Assembly (NCBI GenBank): GCA_947173495.1
Contig: CAMWFQ010000008.1
Location: 113,585 to 177,584 of the forward strand
Direction of reading: 5' to 3'
DNA length: 64,000 bases
Source: an uncultured Lachnospiraceae bacterium
GTDB lineage: Bacteria; Bacillota; Clostridia; Lachnospirales; Lachnospiraceae
The position numbers were made by a program, and so were the translations under genes. The notes beneath the pieces were generated by a model. That model was not told where the DNA came from. It was given only the letters and a program-made list of their open reading frames with translations, and made no database searches. Positions 8,138 to 16,506 of the stretch are shown here, in pieces; within the stretch, counting starts at the first letter, position 1; each line of letters starts with the position of its first letter.

Positions 8138-10315
8138 ATGGCAATGCGTATGAGCGGCATGATGTCCGGACTTGATACGGAGAGCATCATCCAGGAGCTG
8201 GTAGCTGCCAGACGAACAAAGGTTGATGCCAAAAAGAAAGCGCAGACAAGAATTGACTGGAAGCAGGAGGCGTGGAAAGAACTGAACGCCAAGCTCAAGA
8301 GCCTTCAGACCAAGTATATTTCCAATATGCGTTTTTCTTCGGCTTACAGTAAGAAAACCACGAAAGTATCCGACAGCAGCAAGGTCAGTGTGATTACCGG
8401 TGAGAATGCGGTGAACGGCGTGCAGTCATTGAAGATCAATAAGCTGGCTAAGACGGGCTATATGACAGGCGGAGAACTGGAGCTTAAGGATGGCGTGGAT
8501 GGAAGCGTAAATGCGCTGACCAAGCTCAGCGAGCTGGAAGGATTTAATCTCGGATCCGGTGATAAGGGTACATTCACAGTTAAGAGCGCAGGCGGTACGG
8601 TAGACATTGAAGTGACAGGAGATACCACGATTTCTGATGTGCTGAATAAGATTAAAGACGTGGGCCTGAATGCCAGTTTTGACGCTAAATGGGGTAGATT
8701 CAACATCAGTGCCACACAGTCAGGCGCGGCAAATGACTTCAGTATCACGGCATCCGACGCAAACGGAGCGAATGCGCTGGCGGCCCTGGGACTGCAGACG
8801 GGTATCAGCAAGGGCGATGCTACTTATGAGGAGTATAGTCTGTACGCGGAGTATTTTAGAAATAAAGGCGACTCCACTAATAAGTCAACAAAGAAAATTG
8901 AGCAAATGATTAAGGATGACATTGCATCCCGAACCAATGCATATTTTAATGAGTATAAGAATCTGCAGACTTCTATTGAGGCTTCTCAGAAAGTAATTGA
9001 TGATATAAATCAGAAATATACCGATAAAGGCGAGACACTTGGAACGGTTGAATTTTATCAACAGGAAACCAAAAGGATTGCGGATGAGATCTCTGCTTTA
9101 CAGAAGGCAAACGAAACGAATCCTGATCCGAACTTTGACCAGAAACTTAAAGCGTTGCACGAAGAGTCAGAGGCTATTCGGGAGAAAAAGGCCGATGCCG
9201 AAACATTAAAGGCACAGCAGGAGAAAATTACCGAGTATACAGACCGGCAGGCTGAGATTGCAGGAGGCACTAAGGCGGATGGAACTGTTGAGGCTGGCTA
9301 TATTACTCTTGCGGCAGATAAAAGCAGTGCAACGGCAGCTTCCAAACTTACAGATGAAGTTCAGAAGAGATATGATGACAAGGCAGCTTATGCTGCTGCT
9401 ATAGTAAACGCAGATGGCACAGTAAACGATACGGCTCTTGGCCTCCCTTCAGATGCTGCCAAAAGAGCCTCCAAAGTCTCCGGCCAGAACGCCGAGATAG
9501 AGCTGAACGGAGCCATCTACAGAAACGACAACAATACCTTCGAAATCAATGGCCTGACCTTCACAGCATTGAGTGAAACTACGGGCAATGAGGAAGTCAC
9601 AGTAACCACCGAGCAGGATACCGATGGCATCTATGATATGGTCAAGAACTTCCTGAAGGAGTATAATGCACTTGTCAACGAGATGGATAAGCTCTACAAT
9701 GCGGATCCGGCCAAGGGATATGAGCCTCTGACAGATGAAGAAAAGGAAGCTATGTCCGAGAAAGAGGTGGAGAAATGGGAGACGAAGATCAAGGATTCCA
9801 TTCTTCGCCGGGATGACAACCTTTCCTCTGTCAACAATGCTCTGCAGACGATTATGGCCGGCGGGATAGAGGTAAACGGGAAGACCATGTATCTCTATGA
9901 CTTCGGTATCGATACACTGGGGTATTTCAACGCGGCTGACAATGAGAAGCATGCGTACCATATTGACGGAGATCCGGATGATGCTTTTACGTCGGGAAAT
10001 TCCGATAAACTGAAGAGCATGATATCCAACGATCCCGATACGGTAATTTCCTTCTTTACAAAACTGTCCTCGAACCTGTATAATAAGATGTTCGATATGT
10101 CCAAGTCAGTCGAGGGATACCGTTCATTCGGTAATTTCTATGACGACAAGAAGATCAAGTCGGACTATGACAGTTATACCAGCAAGATCAAAGAGATGGA
10201 AATCAAGCTGGGCGAGTATGAAGATAAGTGGTATAGGAAATTCAGCAAGATGGAAACGGCTCTTGCTAAAATGCAGTCCAACATGTCTGCGGTAACCGGC
10301 TTATTAGGAGGCTGA
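8138..10315 (+). CDS. fliD: FliD, filament cap protein (HAP2)
   Basis: 725 residues. The N-terminus (MRMSGMMSGLDTESIIQELV) and the C-terminal region (YNKMFDMSKSVEGYRSF, then LEYEDKWY-like end LGEYEDKWYRKFSKMETALA) are FliD D0/D1. Most FliD proteins are 450-500 residues; here a polar, strongly helical segment at about 230-440 (rich in Glu, Lys, Ala) interrupts the normal domain order and probably forms a coiled-coil extension of the cap head. FliD caps the filament tip and folds incoming flagellin. The gene is in the flaG-fliD-fliS operon. Confidence 0.93.
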   Translation: MAMRMSGMMSGLDTESIIQELVAARRTKVDAKKKAQTRIDWKQEAWKELNAKLKSLQTKYISNMRFSSAYSKKTTKVSDSSKVSVITGENAVNGVQSLKINKLAKTGYMTGGELELKDGVDGSVNALTKLSELEGFNLGSGDKGTFTVKSAGGTVDIEVTGDTTISDVLNKIKDVGLNASFDAKWGRFNISATQSGAANDFSITASDANGANALAALGLQTGISKGDATYEEYSLYAEYFRNKGDSTNKSTKKIEQMIKDDIASRTNAYFNEYKNLQTSIEASQKVIDDINQKYTDKGETLGTVEFYQQETKRIADEISALQKANETNPDPNFDQKLKALHEESEAIREKKADAETLKAQQEKITEYTDRQAEIAGGTKADGTVEAGYITLAADKSSATAASKLTDEVQKRYDDKAAYAAAIVNADGTVNDTALGLPSDAAKRASKVSGQNAEIELNGAIYRNDNNTFEINGLTFTALSETTGNEEVTVTTEQDTDGIYDMVKNFLKEYNALVNEMDKLYNADPAKGYEPLTDEEKEAMSEKEVEKWETKIKDSILRRDDNLSSVNNALQTIMAGGIEVNGKTMYLYDFGIDTLGYFNAADNEKHAYHIDGDPDDAFTSGNSDKLKSMISNDPDTVISFFTKLSSNLYNKMFDMSKSVEGYRSFGNFYDDKKIKSDYDSYTSKIKEMEIKLGEYEDKWYRKFSKMETALAKMQSNMSAVTGLLGG

Positions 10316-10321
10316 TAAAAC

Positions 10322-10708
10322 ATGGCGATGCAAAATGCTTATGCGCAATACAATAACAATAAGGTGATGACGGCTTCACCGGCGGAATTAACATTGATGC
10401 TTTATGATGGGGCCATCAAATTCTGTAACATTGCAATTGACGCTGTGGAGCGCAAAGACATTCAAAAGGCACACACCAATATTATCAAAGTGGCAAATAT
10501 CGTTGACTATCTTCGCAAGACACTGGATATGAAATATAAGGTGGCACAGGATTTTGAGCGTATGTACGTCTATCTGGACAGAAGACTGACAGAGGCCAAT
10601 GTAAAGAAGAGTAAAGTCATATTGGAAGAAGTCAACGAGCATTTACACGCTATCCGCAGTACCTGGAAAGATGTTATGCGTATCAACCGGGAGAAAGGAC
10701 TGCTATGA
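10322..10708 (+). CDS. fliS: FliS, flagellin export chaperone
   Basis: 128 residues. The sequence AMQNAYAQYNNNKVMTASPA then ELTLMLYDGAIKFCNIAIDA is the FliS signature (the Y-x-x-N ... TASP-x-EL-LMLYDG motif). FliS is a helical chaperone that binds the flagellin C-terminus in the cytosol and, in Bacillus, also helps present flagellin to FliW. An AGGAGGCTG-type ribosome site overlaps the fliD end. The stop overlaps the next gene's start (ATGA, 10705-10708). Confidence 0.94.
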   Translation: MAMQNAYAQYNNNKVMTASPAELTLMLYDGAIKFCNIAIDAVERKDIQKAHTNIIKVANIVDYLRKTLDMKYKVAQDFERMYVYLDRRLTEANVKKSKVILEEVNEHLHAIRSTWKDVMRINREKGLL

Positions 10709-11181
10709 TCGAAAATTACCTTGGAATTCTGGAGGAAAGCCTTCAAAAGAAATCGGCGGTTCTGGATGAGATCGGCGAGTACAACAGCACCCAGGAACAG
10801 CTCTTGAAAGGAGAGACTCTCTCTTTGGAAGCGTTGGATGAGAATATGGAGAAAAAGGACGCTCTTATTCAGAAGCTGGTGGATCTGGACGCGGGTTTTG
10901 AGTCCCTGTATGCCAGGATCAGCGAACAGCTCCTGATGAACAAGGACGCCTATAAGGCTCAGATCGGACGTCTCCAGCAGCTGATTCAGCAGGTGACAGA
11001 GAAAAGTGTTTCCATTCAGGCTCAGGAGGCCCGGAACAAAAAGCTGGTGGATGACTATTTCGCTAAAGAAAGAAACAGGCTCCGTCAGGGAAGACAGTCG
11101 TCAAAAGCAGCCTATGGCTATTATAAGAACATAAGCAACAGCAATACCGTATCGCCTCAGTTTATGGATCAGAAAAAATAA
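10705..11181 (+). CDS. FliT/FlgN-like flagellar chaperone (tentative)
   Basis: 158 residues, strongly alpha-helical with heptad-like stretches (LDENMEKKDALIQKLVDLDA; IGRLQQLIQQVTEKSVSIQA). It overlaps fliS by 4 bases and is the last gene before flagellin, the usual place for FliT, the FliD chaperone. The pattern ENYLGILEESLQKKSAVLDE also resembles FlgN-family proteins, which share the fold. The chaperone role is inferred mainly from position and composition; no single motif is diagnostic. Confidence 0.65.
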   Translation: MIENYLGILEESLQKKSAVLDEIGEYNSTQEQLLKGETLSLEALDENMEKKDALIQKLVDLDAGFESLYARISEQLLMNKDAYKAQIGRLQQLIQQVTEKSVSIQAQEARNKKLVDDYFAKERNRLRQGRQSSKAAYGYYKNISNSNTVSPQFMDQKK

Positions 11182-11203
11182 ATCAAAAAAATCAAAAAAG
11201 GTG

Positions 11204-11230
11204 TTAAGTATCGGAAAAACAATCCGATAT
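11204..11230 (+). promoter_or_regulatory. Sigma-28 promoter for flagellin
   Basis: TTAA at 11204-11207, 15 bases, then TCCGATAT at 11223-11230. It is the same arrangement as the promoters at 662 and 7577. It implies an mRNA leader of about 185 bases before the flagellin start. Confidence 0.85.
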
Positions 11231-11286
11231 ATAATACAGCTAAAACAGAACGAGGTGTTTCCTGAATCACGAGGCACTGAGTGCTG

Positions 11287-11314
11287 GAAACAAATTAGAC
11301 AGATAATTTGTTTC
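11287..11314 (+). promoter_or_regulatory. Stable hairpin in the flagellin mRNA leader
   Basis: Perfect 11-bp inverted repeat GAAACAAATTA / TAATTTGTTTC with a GACAGA loop. It has no T-run after it, so it is not a terminator. It probably stabilises the long 5' leader or positions regulatory sites. Confidence 0.6.
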
Positions 11315-11380
11315 GATGCTTTATAGTGGTGGCTCTTGGAAGAGCGTACGACTTGCAGGAACCATTACAGCCAAAAATGA

Positions 11381-11412
11381 GCCGCAGGGAAGCGGCCTTA
11401 AATTCAAGGAGG
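11381..11412 (+). promoter_or_regulatory. Candidate CsrA-binding region of the flagellin leader
   Basis: A small hairpin GCCGC-AGGGAA-GCGGC (11381-11396) presents AGGGA in its loop, a favoured CsrA context. The Shine-Dalgarno AAGGAGG at 11406-11412 gives a second GGA site only 10 bases downstream. In Bacillus hag, CsrA bridges two such sites to block ribosome entry. The presence of fliW-csrA in the same locus supports the reading. Confidence 0.6.
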
Positions 11413-11420
11413 AATATACT

Positions 11421-12272
11421 ATGGTAGTACAACACAATCTTACAGCAATGAACTCTAACAGAATGTTAGGACTGACAACCAAGACACAGGCTAAGTCAAC
11501 AGAGAAGTTGTCTTCCGGTTACAAAGTAAACCGTGCAGCAGATGATGCAGCAGGTCTTGCAATTTCCGAGAAGATGAGACGTCAGATCAGAGGTCTTACA
11601 CAGGCTTCCCTGAATGCACAGGATGGTATTTCCGCAGTGCAGACAGCTGAAGGTGCTCTGAACGAAGTTCATGATATGTTACAGAGAATGAACGAGTTGG
11701 CAGTTAAGGCAGCTAACGGAACCAATCAGACAGAAGACCGTGCTTACATCCAGAGCGAGATCAACGCACTGATCGATGAAATCGATCGTGTTCAGCAGAC
11801 AACAACCTTCAATGAGAGAATGCTGTTAAACGGATCCTTCAACAATGTTAATCTGTTTGTTGGTGCAGAAGGCACAAGTGCAAATGGTATCAAGGTGACT
11901 ATTTCGGCAATGTCTGCATCAAATCTTGGCATTACAAGCCTTAAGAACAGCTCTCTTGCGGTTAATAGTGGATTTGTAGACAAGACCGGTTCCAAGGCTC
12001 AGACTTACATCAGCACGATTAAGACTGCTCTGAGTAAAGTTAGTTCACAGCGTTCAAAGCTGGGTGCTATCCAGAACAGACTGGAGCACACCATCAGCAA
12101 CCTGGACAATGTAGTGGAGAATACCACAGCAGCAGAAAGCCAGATTCGTGATACAGATATGGCTACAGAGATGGTTAAATACTCCAATAATCAGATTCTT
12201 GCTCAGGCAGGTCAGGCTATGTTGGCTCAGGCTAATCAGTCTAATCAGGGCGTATTGTCCTTACTTGGCTAA
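11421..12272 (+). CDS. hag: Flagellin (FliC/Hag)
   Basis: 283 residues from ATG 11421, chosen because AAGGAGGAATATACT precedes it and the family begins here (MVVQHNLTAMNSNRMLGL). The open frame continues upstream to 11316 but that part is leader. The N-terminal D0/D1 shows KLSSGYKVNRAADDAAGLAI and the C-terminal D1/D0 shows NSNQILAQAGQAML-like YSNNQILAQAGQAMLAQAN ending QGVLSLLG. The central variable region (about 150-195) is short, with several Ser and Thr residues that could carry O-glycans. It is the probable acceptor for the sugars made by the downstream island. Confidence 0.97.
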   Translation: MVVQHNLTAMNSNRMLGLTTKTQAKSTEKLSSGYKVNRAADDAAGLAISEKMRRQIRGLTQASLNAQDGISAVQTAEGALNEVHDMLQRMNELAVKAANGTNQTEDRAYIQSEINALIDEIDRVQQTTTFNERMLLNGSFNNVNLFVGAEGTSANGIKVTISAMSASNLGITSLKNSSLAVNSGFVDKTGSKAQTYISTIKTALSKVSSQRSKLGAIQNRLEHTISNLDNVVENTTAAESQIRDTDMATEMVKYSNNQILAQAGQAMLAQANQSNQGVLSLLG

Positions 12273-12301
12273 TATTAGAGTAGATAACTACCAAAGGGAA
12301 A

Positions 12302-12332
12302 GGGAGTTAACATCAGTTAACTCCCTTTTTTT
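12302..12332 (+). terminator. Strong Rho-independent terminator after flagellin
   Basis: Perfect 10-bp stem GGGAGTTAAC / GTTAACTCCC with an ATCA loop, followed by seven T (12326-12332). It isolates the abundant flagellin mRNA from the LicD genes. Confidence 0.95.
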
Positions 12333-12369
12333 ACAGTAAGCTGGTTCGCGATACGTGACAGCGTTTCCT

Positions 12370-12453
12370 TATGCGTAAGCCCGCATAAGGAAAATTATTG
12401 CTGAATCAGTATGCGGGTCGCGCGGCGGGCAGAAAAAAGCGCTTCCTGCTCAA
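12370..12453 (+). repeat. Intergenic repeat, copy A
   Basis: Contains GCCCGCATAAGGAAAATT, then TTGCTGA, a GCGGG(T/C)CGCGCGGCG stretch and a GCAG...CTGC hairpin. The same order of blocks is found at 18805-18897. The rest of 12333-12477 shows nothing else clear except the ribosome site of the next gene. Confidence 0.5.
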
Positions 12454-12477
12454 TTAAGGCATGTGTGGAGATATATT

Positions 12478-13416
12478 ATGAAATTTGACAGTTCTTTCTT
12501 TGAAGGCGAGACAAGAGAAGATTTTTATATAAGGCCAATGATAAAACGTGCCTGGGCGGCACAGATGGAAATACTGGAGGAAATCAATAGGATCTGCAAA
12601 AGGCATGATATTATGTATTTTGCAGAATGGGGGACTTTGCTGGGGGCAGTTCGCCATAAAGGGTTTATTCCCTGGGATGACGATTTGGATATTGGGATGA
12701 AAAGGGGCGATTATGACAGATTTATGCATTATGCATCGGAGGAGTTACCTGCTGGAATGGAGTTGGTTAATTCTTATACCGACAGTACGTACCATCAGAT
12801 CATGGCTAGAGTTATTAGCGGCAGAGAATTGAATCTGAAGGCAGAATACTTGAATAAATATCATGGCTGTCCATATGTGGTGGGAGTGGATATTTTTCCA
12901 CAGGATTATGTGCCCAGAAATAAGGAGGATGAGGAAAATCAGTTAGAGTTATTAAAGGCAGCAAATGTGCTTATGGAAATCTGGGCAGACGGAGAGGCAG
13001 ATGAGAAAGAAAAAATAGATTGCCTGGAGGGACTGAAAGAACTGACAGGGGTTATAATGGATGAGGACAGGCCCATCGAACAACAACTATGCCAGCTTTC
13101 TGATCGAATCTGCGCAATGTATAATGATGAAGAAGCAGACGAGATTTCTCAGCTTTGTATGTTGGCAACGAATGAAAATTACCGGTTGCCAAAGGAATGC
13201 TATGAAAGGGTAATACAAATGCCGTTTGAAAATATTATGATGCCGGTTCCGGTGGGATATGAACGGATATTAAGACTGCGTTATGGAGAAGATTATATGA
13301 GTCCTGTGATGAATTGGGGAACCCATGTTTATCCTTTTTTCAAACCACAGGAAGAAATGTTGATGGAAATATGCAAAAATTTAAATAAGGAGATGCCGCA
13401 GTGCTTTGCGGAGTAA
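12478..13416 (+). CDS. LicD-family phosphotransferase (first of a tandem pair)
   Basis: 312 residues from ATG 12478; a GTG at 12463 is in frame, but GTGGAG before 12478 and alignment with the next gene (both start MKF-S-F-GE-RE-FYI-P) favour the later start. The LicD core is at about 49-74: WGTLLGAVRHKG and FIPWDDDLDIGM, carrying the DDD metal-binding residues. LicD proteins transfer phosphocholine, phospho-glycerol or other phospho-alcohols from CDP-activated donors to sugars. It lies 146 bases after the flagellin terminator with no promoter I can recognise. The next gene is a paralogue starting 4 bases later, so a local duplication is likely. Confidence 0.87.
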   Translation: MKFDSSFFEGETREDFYIRPMIKRAWAAQMEILEEINRICKRHDIMYFAEWGTLLGAVRHKGFIPWDDDLDIGMKRGDYDRFMHYASEELPAGMELVNSYTDSTYHQIMARVISGRELNLKAEYLNKYHGCPYVVGVDIFPQDYVPRNKEDEENQLELLKAANVLMEIWADGEADEKEKIDCLEGLKELTGVIMDEDRPIEQQLCQLSDRICAMYNDEEADEISQLCMLATNENYRLPKECYERVIQMPFENIMMPVPVGYERILRLRYGEDYMSPVMNWGTHVYPFFKPQEEMLMEICKNLNKEMPQCFAE

Positions 13417-13419
13417 AAG

Positions 13420-15438
13420 ATGAAATTTGAAGATTCGTATTTTGATGGTGAAATCAGAGAAGGATTCTATATATATCCGATCATGAAACGTGCCTGGGCG
13501 GTCCAGTTGGAGATTGTGAGGGAGATCGATAAGATTTGCCGAAGGCATAATATAAAATATTTTGCAGAATGGGGAACTTTGTTGGGTGCAGTACGACATA
13601 AGGGGTTTATTCCATGGGATGATGATATGGATGTGGCCATGCTAAGGGGGGACTTTCAAAGGTTTCTTCATTATGCAAGGAAGGAATTGCCGGAGATTTA
13701 TTTTCTTTTTGATGTAAGCAGCGAAAAGTATGATCAGTTGATGGCAAGGGTTATGAATTCAGACAAGCTTGTGCTGGATGAGGCGCTGTTAGAAAGGTTT
13801 TATGGATGTCCCTATGCGTGCGGTGTAGACATCTTTTGTCTGGATTATCTTCCTCAGGATAAGGAGGAGGAGGAAACTTTCATGGAGATACTGACCCTGA
13901 CTAACTATGCAGGAAACCATTGGGAATCAGAGAAAATGTCAGAAGAGGATAAACGAGAATGTATTAAGGAAATTGAGGAGCTTACCAATTATCATTTTAA
14001 TCCTGATTTATCTATGAAAAGGCAGCTATTGGAGTTGTCTAATAAGGTATCCGCAATGTATTGGGATGTGGGCGGGAATGAGGTGAGCTTTCCATGCCTT
14101 ATGGCAGGCAAGCCTTATTATCGTCTCCCAGCGTCCTGCTATGAGAGTACAATAGAGATGCCTTTTGAAAATATCATGATTCCGGTACCGGTGGGATATG
14201 ATCAGATACTGCGCCTTCGATATGGTGAGAATTATATGGTTCCGATAAAAGGATGGGGAGCCCATGATTATCCTTTTTTTAAGTCACAGATAGAAAGCTT
14301 GAAAAAGATATACCGGGAAAATGGGATGGAAATGCCGAAATGTTATGATATGGAAGACCCCAGATACATTGTGTTGGCAGCCGTACAATATCATGGAAAA
14401 TTGCAGATAGACAACGTGAAGGAAGCAGGATTTGATCAGGTTGAAATAAATTTCTCGGAAATAAAGGATACAAAGCAGACAGATATAGGAATGCCTGTTT
14501 CCGGAATAGTAATTTCTGTGGAAGAGTTGTTGAGGGAGAGGCCTTCTGACATTCTGCAATTAATGCAGGACACGAAAGCAGAATATCTGACGCTTGATAC
14601 TAGAAATTTTGCAGATTCCGAGAGATTGGATTTATGGGTAGAAGAAAACAGAGAACTATTACAGGAAAGTACGTTTTCTGTATATTTGGAGAATGGTTAT
14701 GAGCGGACAGAGGAGGGTACTTATTGTTGCAGCCAGTATTCAGAGATATCCTTTTTGAAAGCATCTGTGGACAAATATAAGGAATTATGCGGCGAGGATA
14801 AATTTGGATTATGCCTGAATGTGGGTTGCGCGAATTTGACGGGAAAAAATGTCCGTGCGTTTGTGGAGGAGGCTGAGGGAGGGCTGAAGATGATTCATAT
14901 GAATGATAATGATGGATTTCACGATGATCAGCAGATGCCTTTAACCTTCACTACAGGACGTGGGATAAGGAGTACCGATATTTTCAGGCTGGTTGGTGCT
15001 CTAAGCAGAAATAATTTTAAGGGGTGGATTGTTTTTGATACGAATGGCTTATTCGAGAGATGCCCTGTTCCCTTACAGGGAGGCTTTCTGCGTCTGATGC
15101 GCAAATTGGCTGAGGAATGGGAAGACCAGATGCTTTTGGAAAAGAAGCTGGATCAGCCCAGAAAGAAACTCATTTTGTTCGGTACAGGTAGAATGGCATA
15201 TAATTATATGTGTGAGTGGGGGAATAAATATCCGCCTGCCTTCATGGTGGATAACAATCCAGACCTTTGGGATAAAACATACTATGATGTTCCGATACGA
15301 AAACCGGAGGCTATATTGGAAGTCCCGGAGGATCAGAGAAATGTTTTTATCTGCAACCGGTTTTACGGTTCTGTTGGCGCGCAGCTTACGCAAATGGGAG
15401 TTGCTTATCACATTTACAATGATAATTATTATATGTAA
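13420..15438 (+). CDS. Three-domain fusion: LicD + sugar-phosphate isomerase-like + Rossmann-like module
   Basis: 672 residues. Residues 1-310 are a LicD domain close to the preceding protein (WGTLLGAVRHKG at 51-62, then WDDDMDVAM). Residues about 315-565 look like an AP-endonuclease-2/xylose-isomerase-type TIM barrel, as in the next gene: compare KMIHMNDNDGFHDDQQMPLT here with VLHLHENDSIGDLHEMPFT there. Residues 580-672 are a Rossmann-like segment (KLILFGTGRMAYNYM, then MVDNNPDLWDKTYYDVPI) that recurs in many proteins of this locus. The barrel lacks some acidic residues expected of an active isomerase, so activity is uncertain. It is probably one operon with the following gene. Confidence 0.8.
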   Translation: MKFEDSYFDGEIREGFYIYPIMKRAWAVQLEIVREIDKICRRHNIKYFAEWGTLLGAVRHKGFIPWDDDMDVAMLRGDFQRFLHYARKELPEIYFLFDVSSEKYDQLMARVMNSDKLVLDEALLERFYGCPYACGVDIFCLDYLPQDKEEEETFMEILTLTNYAGNHWESEKMSEEDKRECIKEIEELTNYHFNPDLSMKRQLLELSNKVSAMYWDVGGNEVSFPCLMAGKPYYRLPASCYESTIEMPFENIMIPVPVGYDQILRLRYGENYMVPIKGWGAHDYPFFKSQIESLKKIYRENGMEMPKCYDMEDPRYIVLAAVQYHGKLQIDNVKEAGFDQVEINFSEIKDTKQTDIGMPVSGIVISVEELLRERPSDILQLMQDTKAEYLTLDTRNFADSERLDLWVEENRELLQESTFSVYLENGYERTEEGTYCCSQYSEISFLKASVDKYKELCGEDKFGLCLNVGCANLTGKNVRAFVEEAEGGLKMIHMNDNDGFHDDQQMPLTFTTGRGIRSTDIFRLVGALSRNNFKGWIVFDTNGLFERCPVPLQGGFLRLMRKLAEEWEDQMLLEKKLDQPRKKLILFGTGRMAYNYMCEWGNKYPPAFMVDNNPDLWDKTYYDVPIRKPEAILEVPEDQRNVFICNRFYGSVGAQLTQMGVAYHIYNDNYYM

Positions 15439-15451
15439 AAGGAGTTGACTT

Positions 15452-16408
15452 ATGCTTAAAGTTGGAATTCAGACAAAAGGGATTGTTTCCATGGAAGATG
15501 ATGAACCATGGGAAGGATTTAAAAAGATTCACGATGCCGGATTTGACAGAGTGGACTTTAATCTGGATGCATTTTTACTGAACAGTGATATTTATTCGGG
15601 GAAGATTAACTCCTTCTTCGACAAGGAACTTTCGGAGATCGCGGATTATTTTCTTGAGTATAAAAAGGCAATGGACTATTACAATATAGCGCCTTCCCAG
15701 ATGCATGCGCCTTATCCGGTGAGAGTACGGGCCAGGCCGGAAATTACTTATTACATGCAGACGCAGGTAATTCCTAAGAGTATTGTTGTGGCGGAGACTC
15801 TGCAGGTACCCTGGATGGTGATCCATCCCTTTAAGCTTCAATATACCCATGGCAGAGAGCAGGAAAGAAAAGAGAATCTTGAGTATTTCGGAATGCTGAT
15901 TCCGCTGATGAAAAGATGTGGCGTAAAGGTCTGCTTTGAGAACCTCTATGAGGGTGTGGGAGAACGTATTGTGGAGGGAGTATGTGCGGATCCGGAAGAT
16001 GCCATCTGGTATGTGGATACTTTAAATGAAAAAGCCGGGGAGGAGATGTTCGGCATGTGCTTGGATACTGGCCATCTGCAGCTGGTCAAAAGAGACTGCT
16101 ATGATTTCATTACCCGTCTGGGGGCGAGGATCAAAGTGCTTCATCTGCATGAAAATGATAGCATAGGAGATCTCCATGAAATGCCTTTTACCTTTGGAAC
16201 AGGAAAGGAGAGAAACCAGAACTGGGACGCCATATTCCAGGGGCTTCGTGATATTAACTTCCAGGGAACCTTAAGCTTTGAAACCTTCCCCTGCATGAAT
16301 GCGTTTCCCTATGGCATGAAGGAGGATGTGCTGAGGACGCTTCATGATATCGGGGAATATTTTGCAGAGCAGATTGAGAATAAGCCAAAGACATTTGCAG
16401 CAAGCTGA
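15452..16408 (+). CDS. Sugar-phosphate isomerase/epimerase (TIM-barrel, AP-endonuclease-2 family)
   Basis: 318 residues, single domain. Features of the family: the start LKVGIQTKGIV, SQMHAPYPV, MVIHPFKLQY, KVCFENLYEG, MCLDTGHLQLV and VLHLHENDSIGDLHEMPFTFG. The Glu and His residues in FEN, DTGH and HLHEND are the usual metal ligands and are all present. It should isomerise or epimerise a sugar or polyol phosphate; the substrate cannot be read from sequence. It is preceded by AAAAGGAGTTGACTT as ribosome site and lies 13 bases after the LicD fusion. Its paralogous domain in the preceding protein suggests they handle related substrates. Confidence 0.85.
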   Translation: MLKVGIQTKGIVSMEDDEPWEGFKKIHDAGFDRVDFNLDAFLLNSDIYSGKINSFFDKELSEIADYFLEYKKAMDYYNIAPSQMHAPYPVRVRARPEITYYMQTQVIPKSIVVAETLQVPWMVIHPFKLQYTHGREQERKENLEYFGMLIPLMKRCGVKVCFENLYEGVGERIVEGVCADPEDAIWYVDTLNEKAGEEMFGMCLDTGHLQLVKRDCYDFITRLGARIKVLHLHENDSIGDLHEMPFTFGTGKERNQNWDAIFQGLRDINFQGTLSFETFPCMNAFPYGMKEDVLRTLHDIGEYFAEQIENKPKTFAAS

Positions 16409-16506
16409 CAGAGCATCAAACTTGCAGCGCCGCAAGCGGGTTTGAGCAGTCCGGTCATTTTCGGACGGACTATGAGAGCAGGCTTGGGAGAATGAGGGAG
16501 AAAAGG

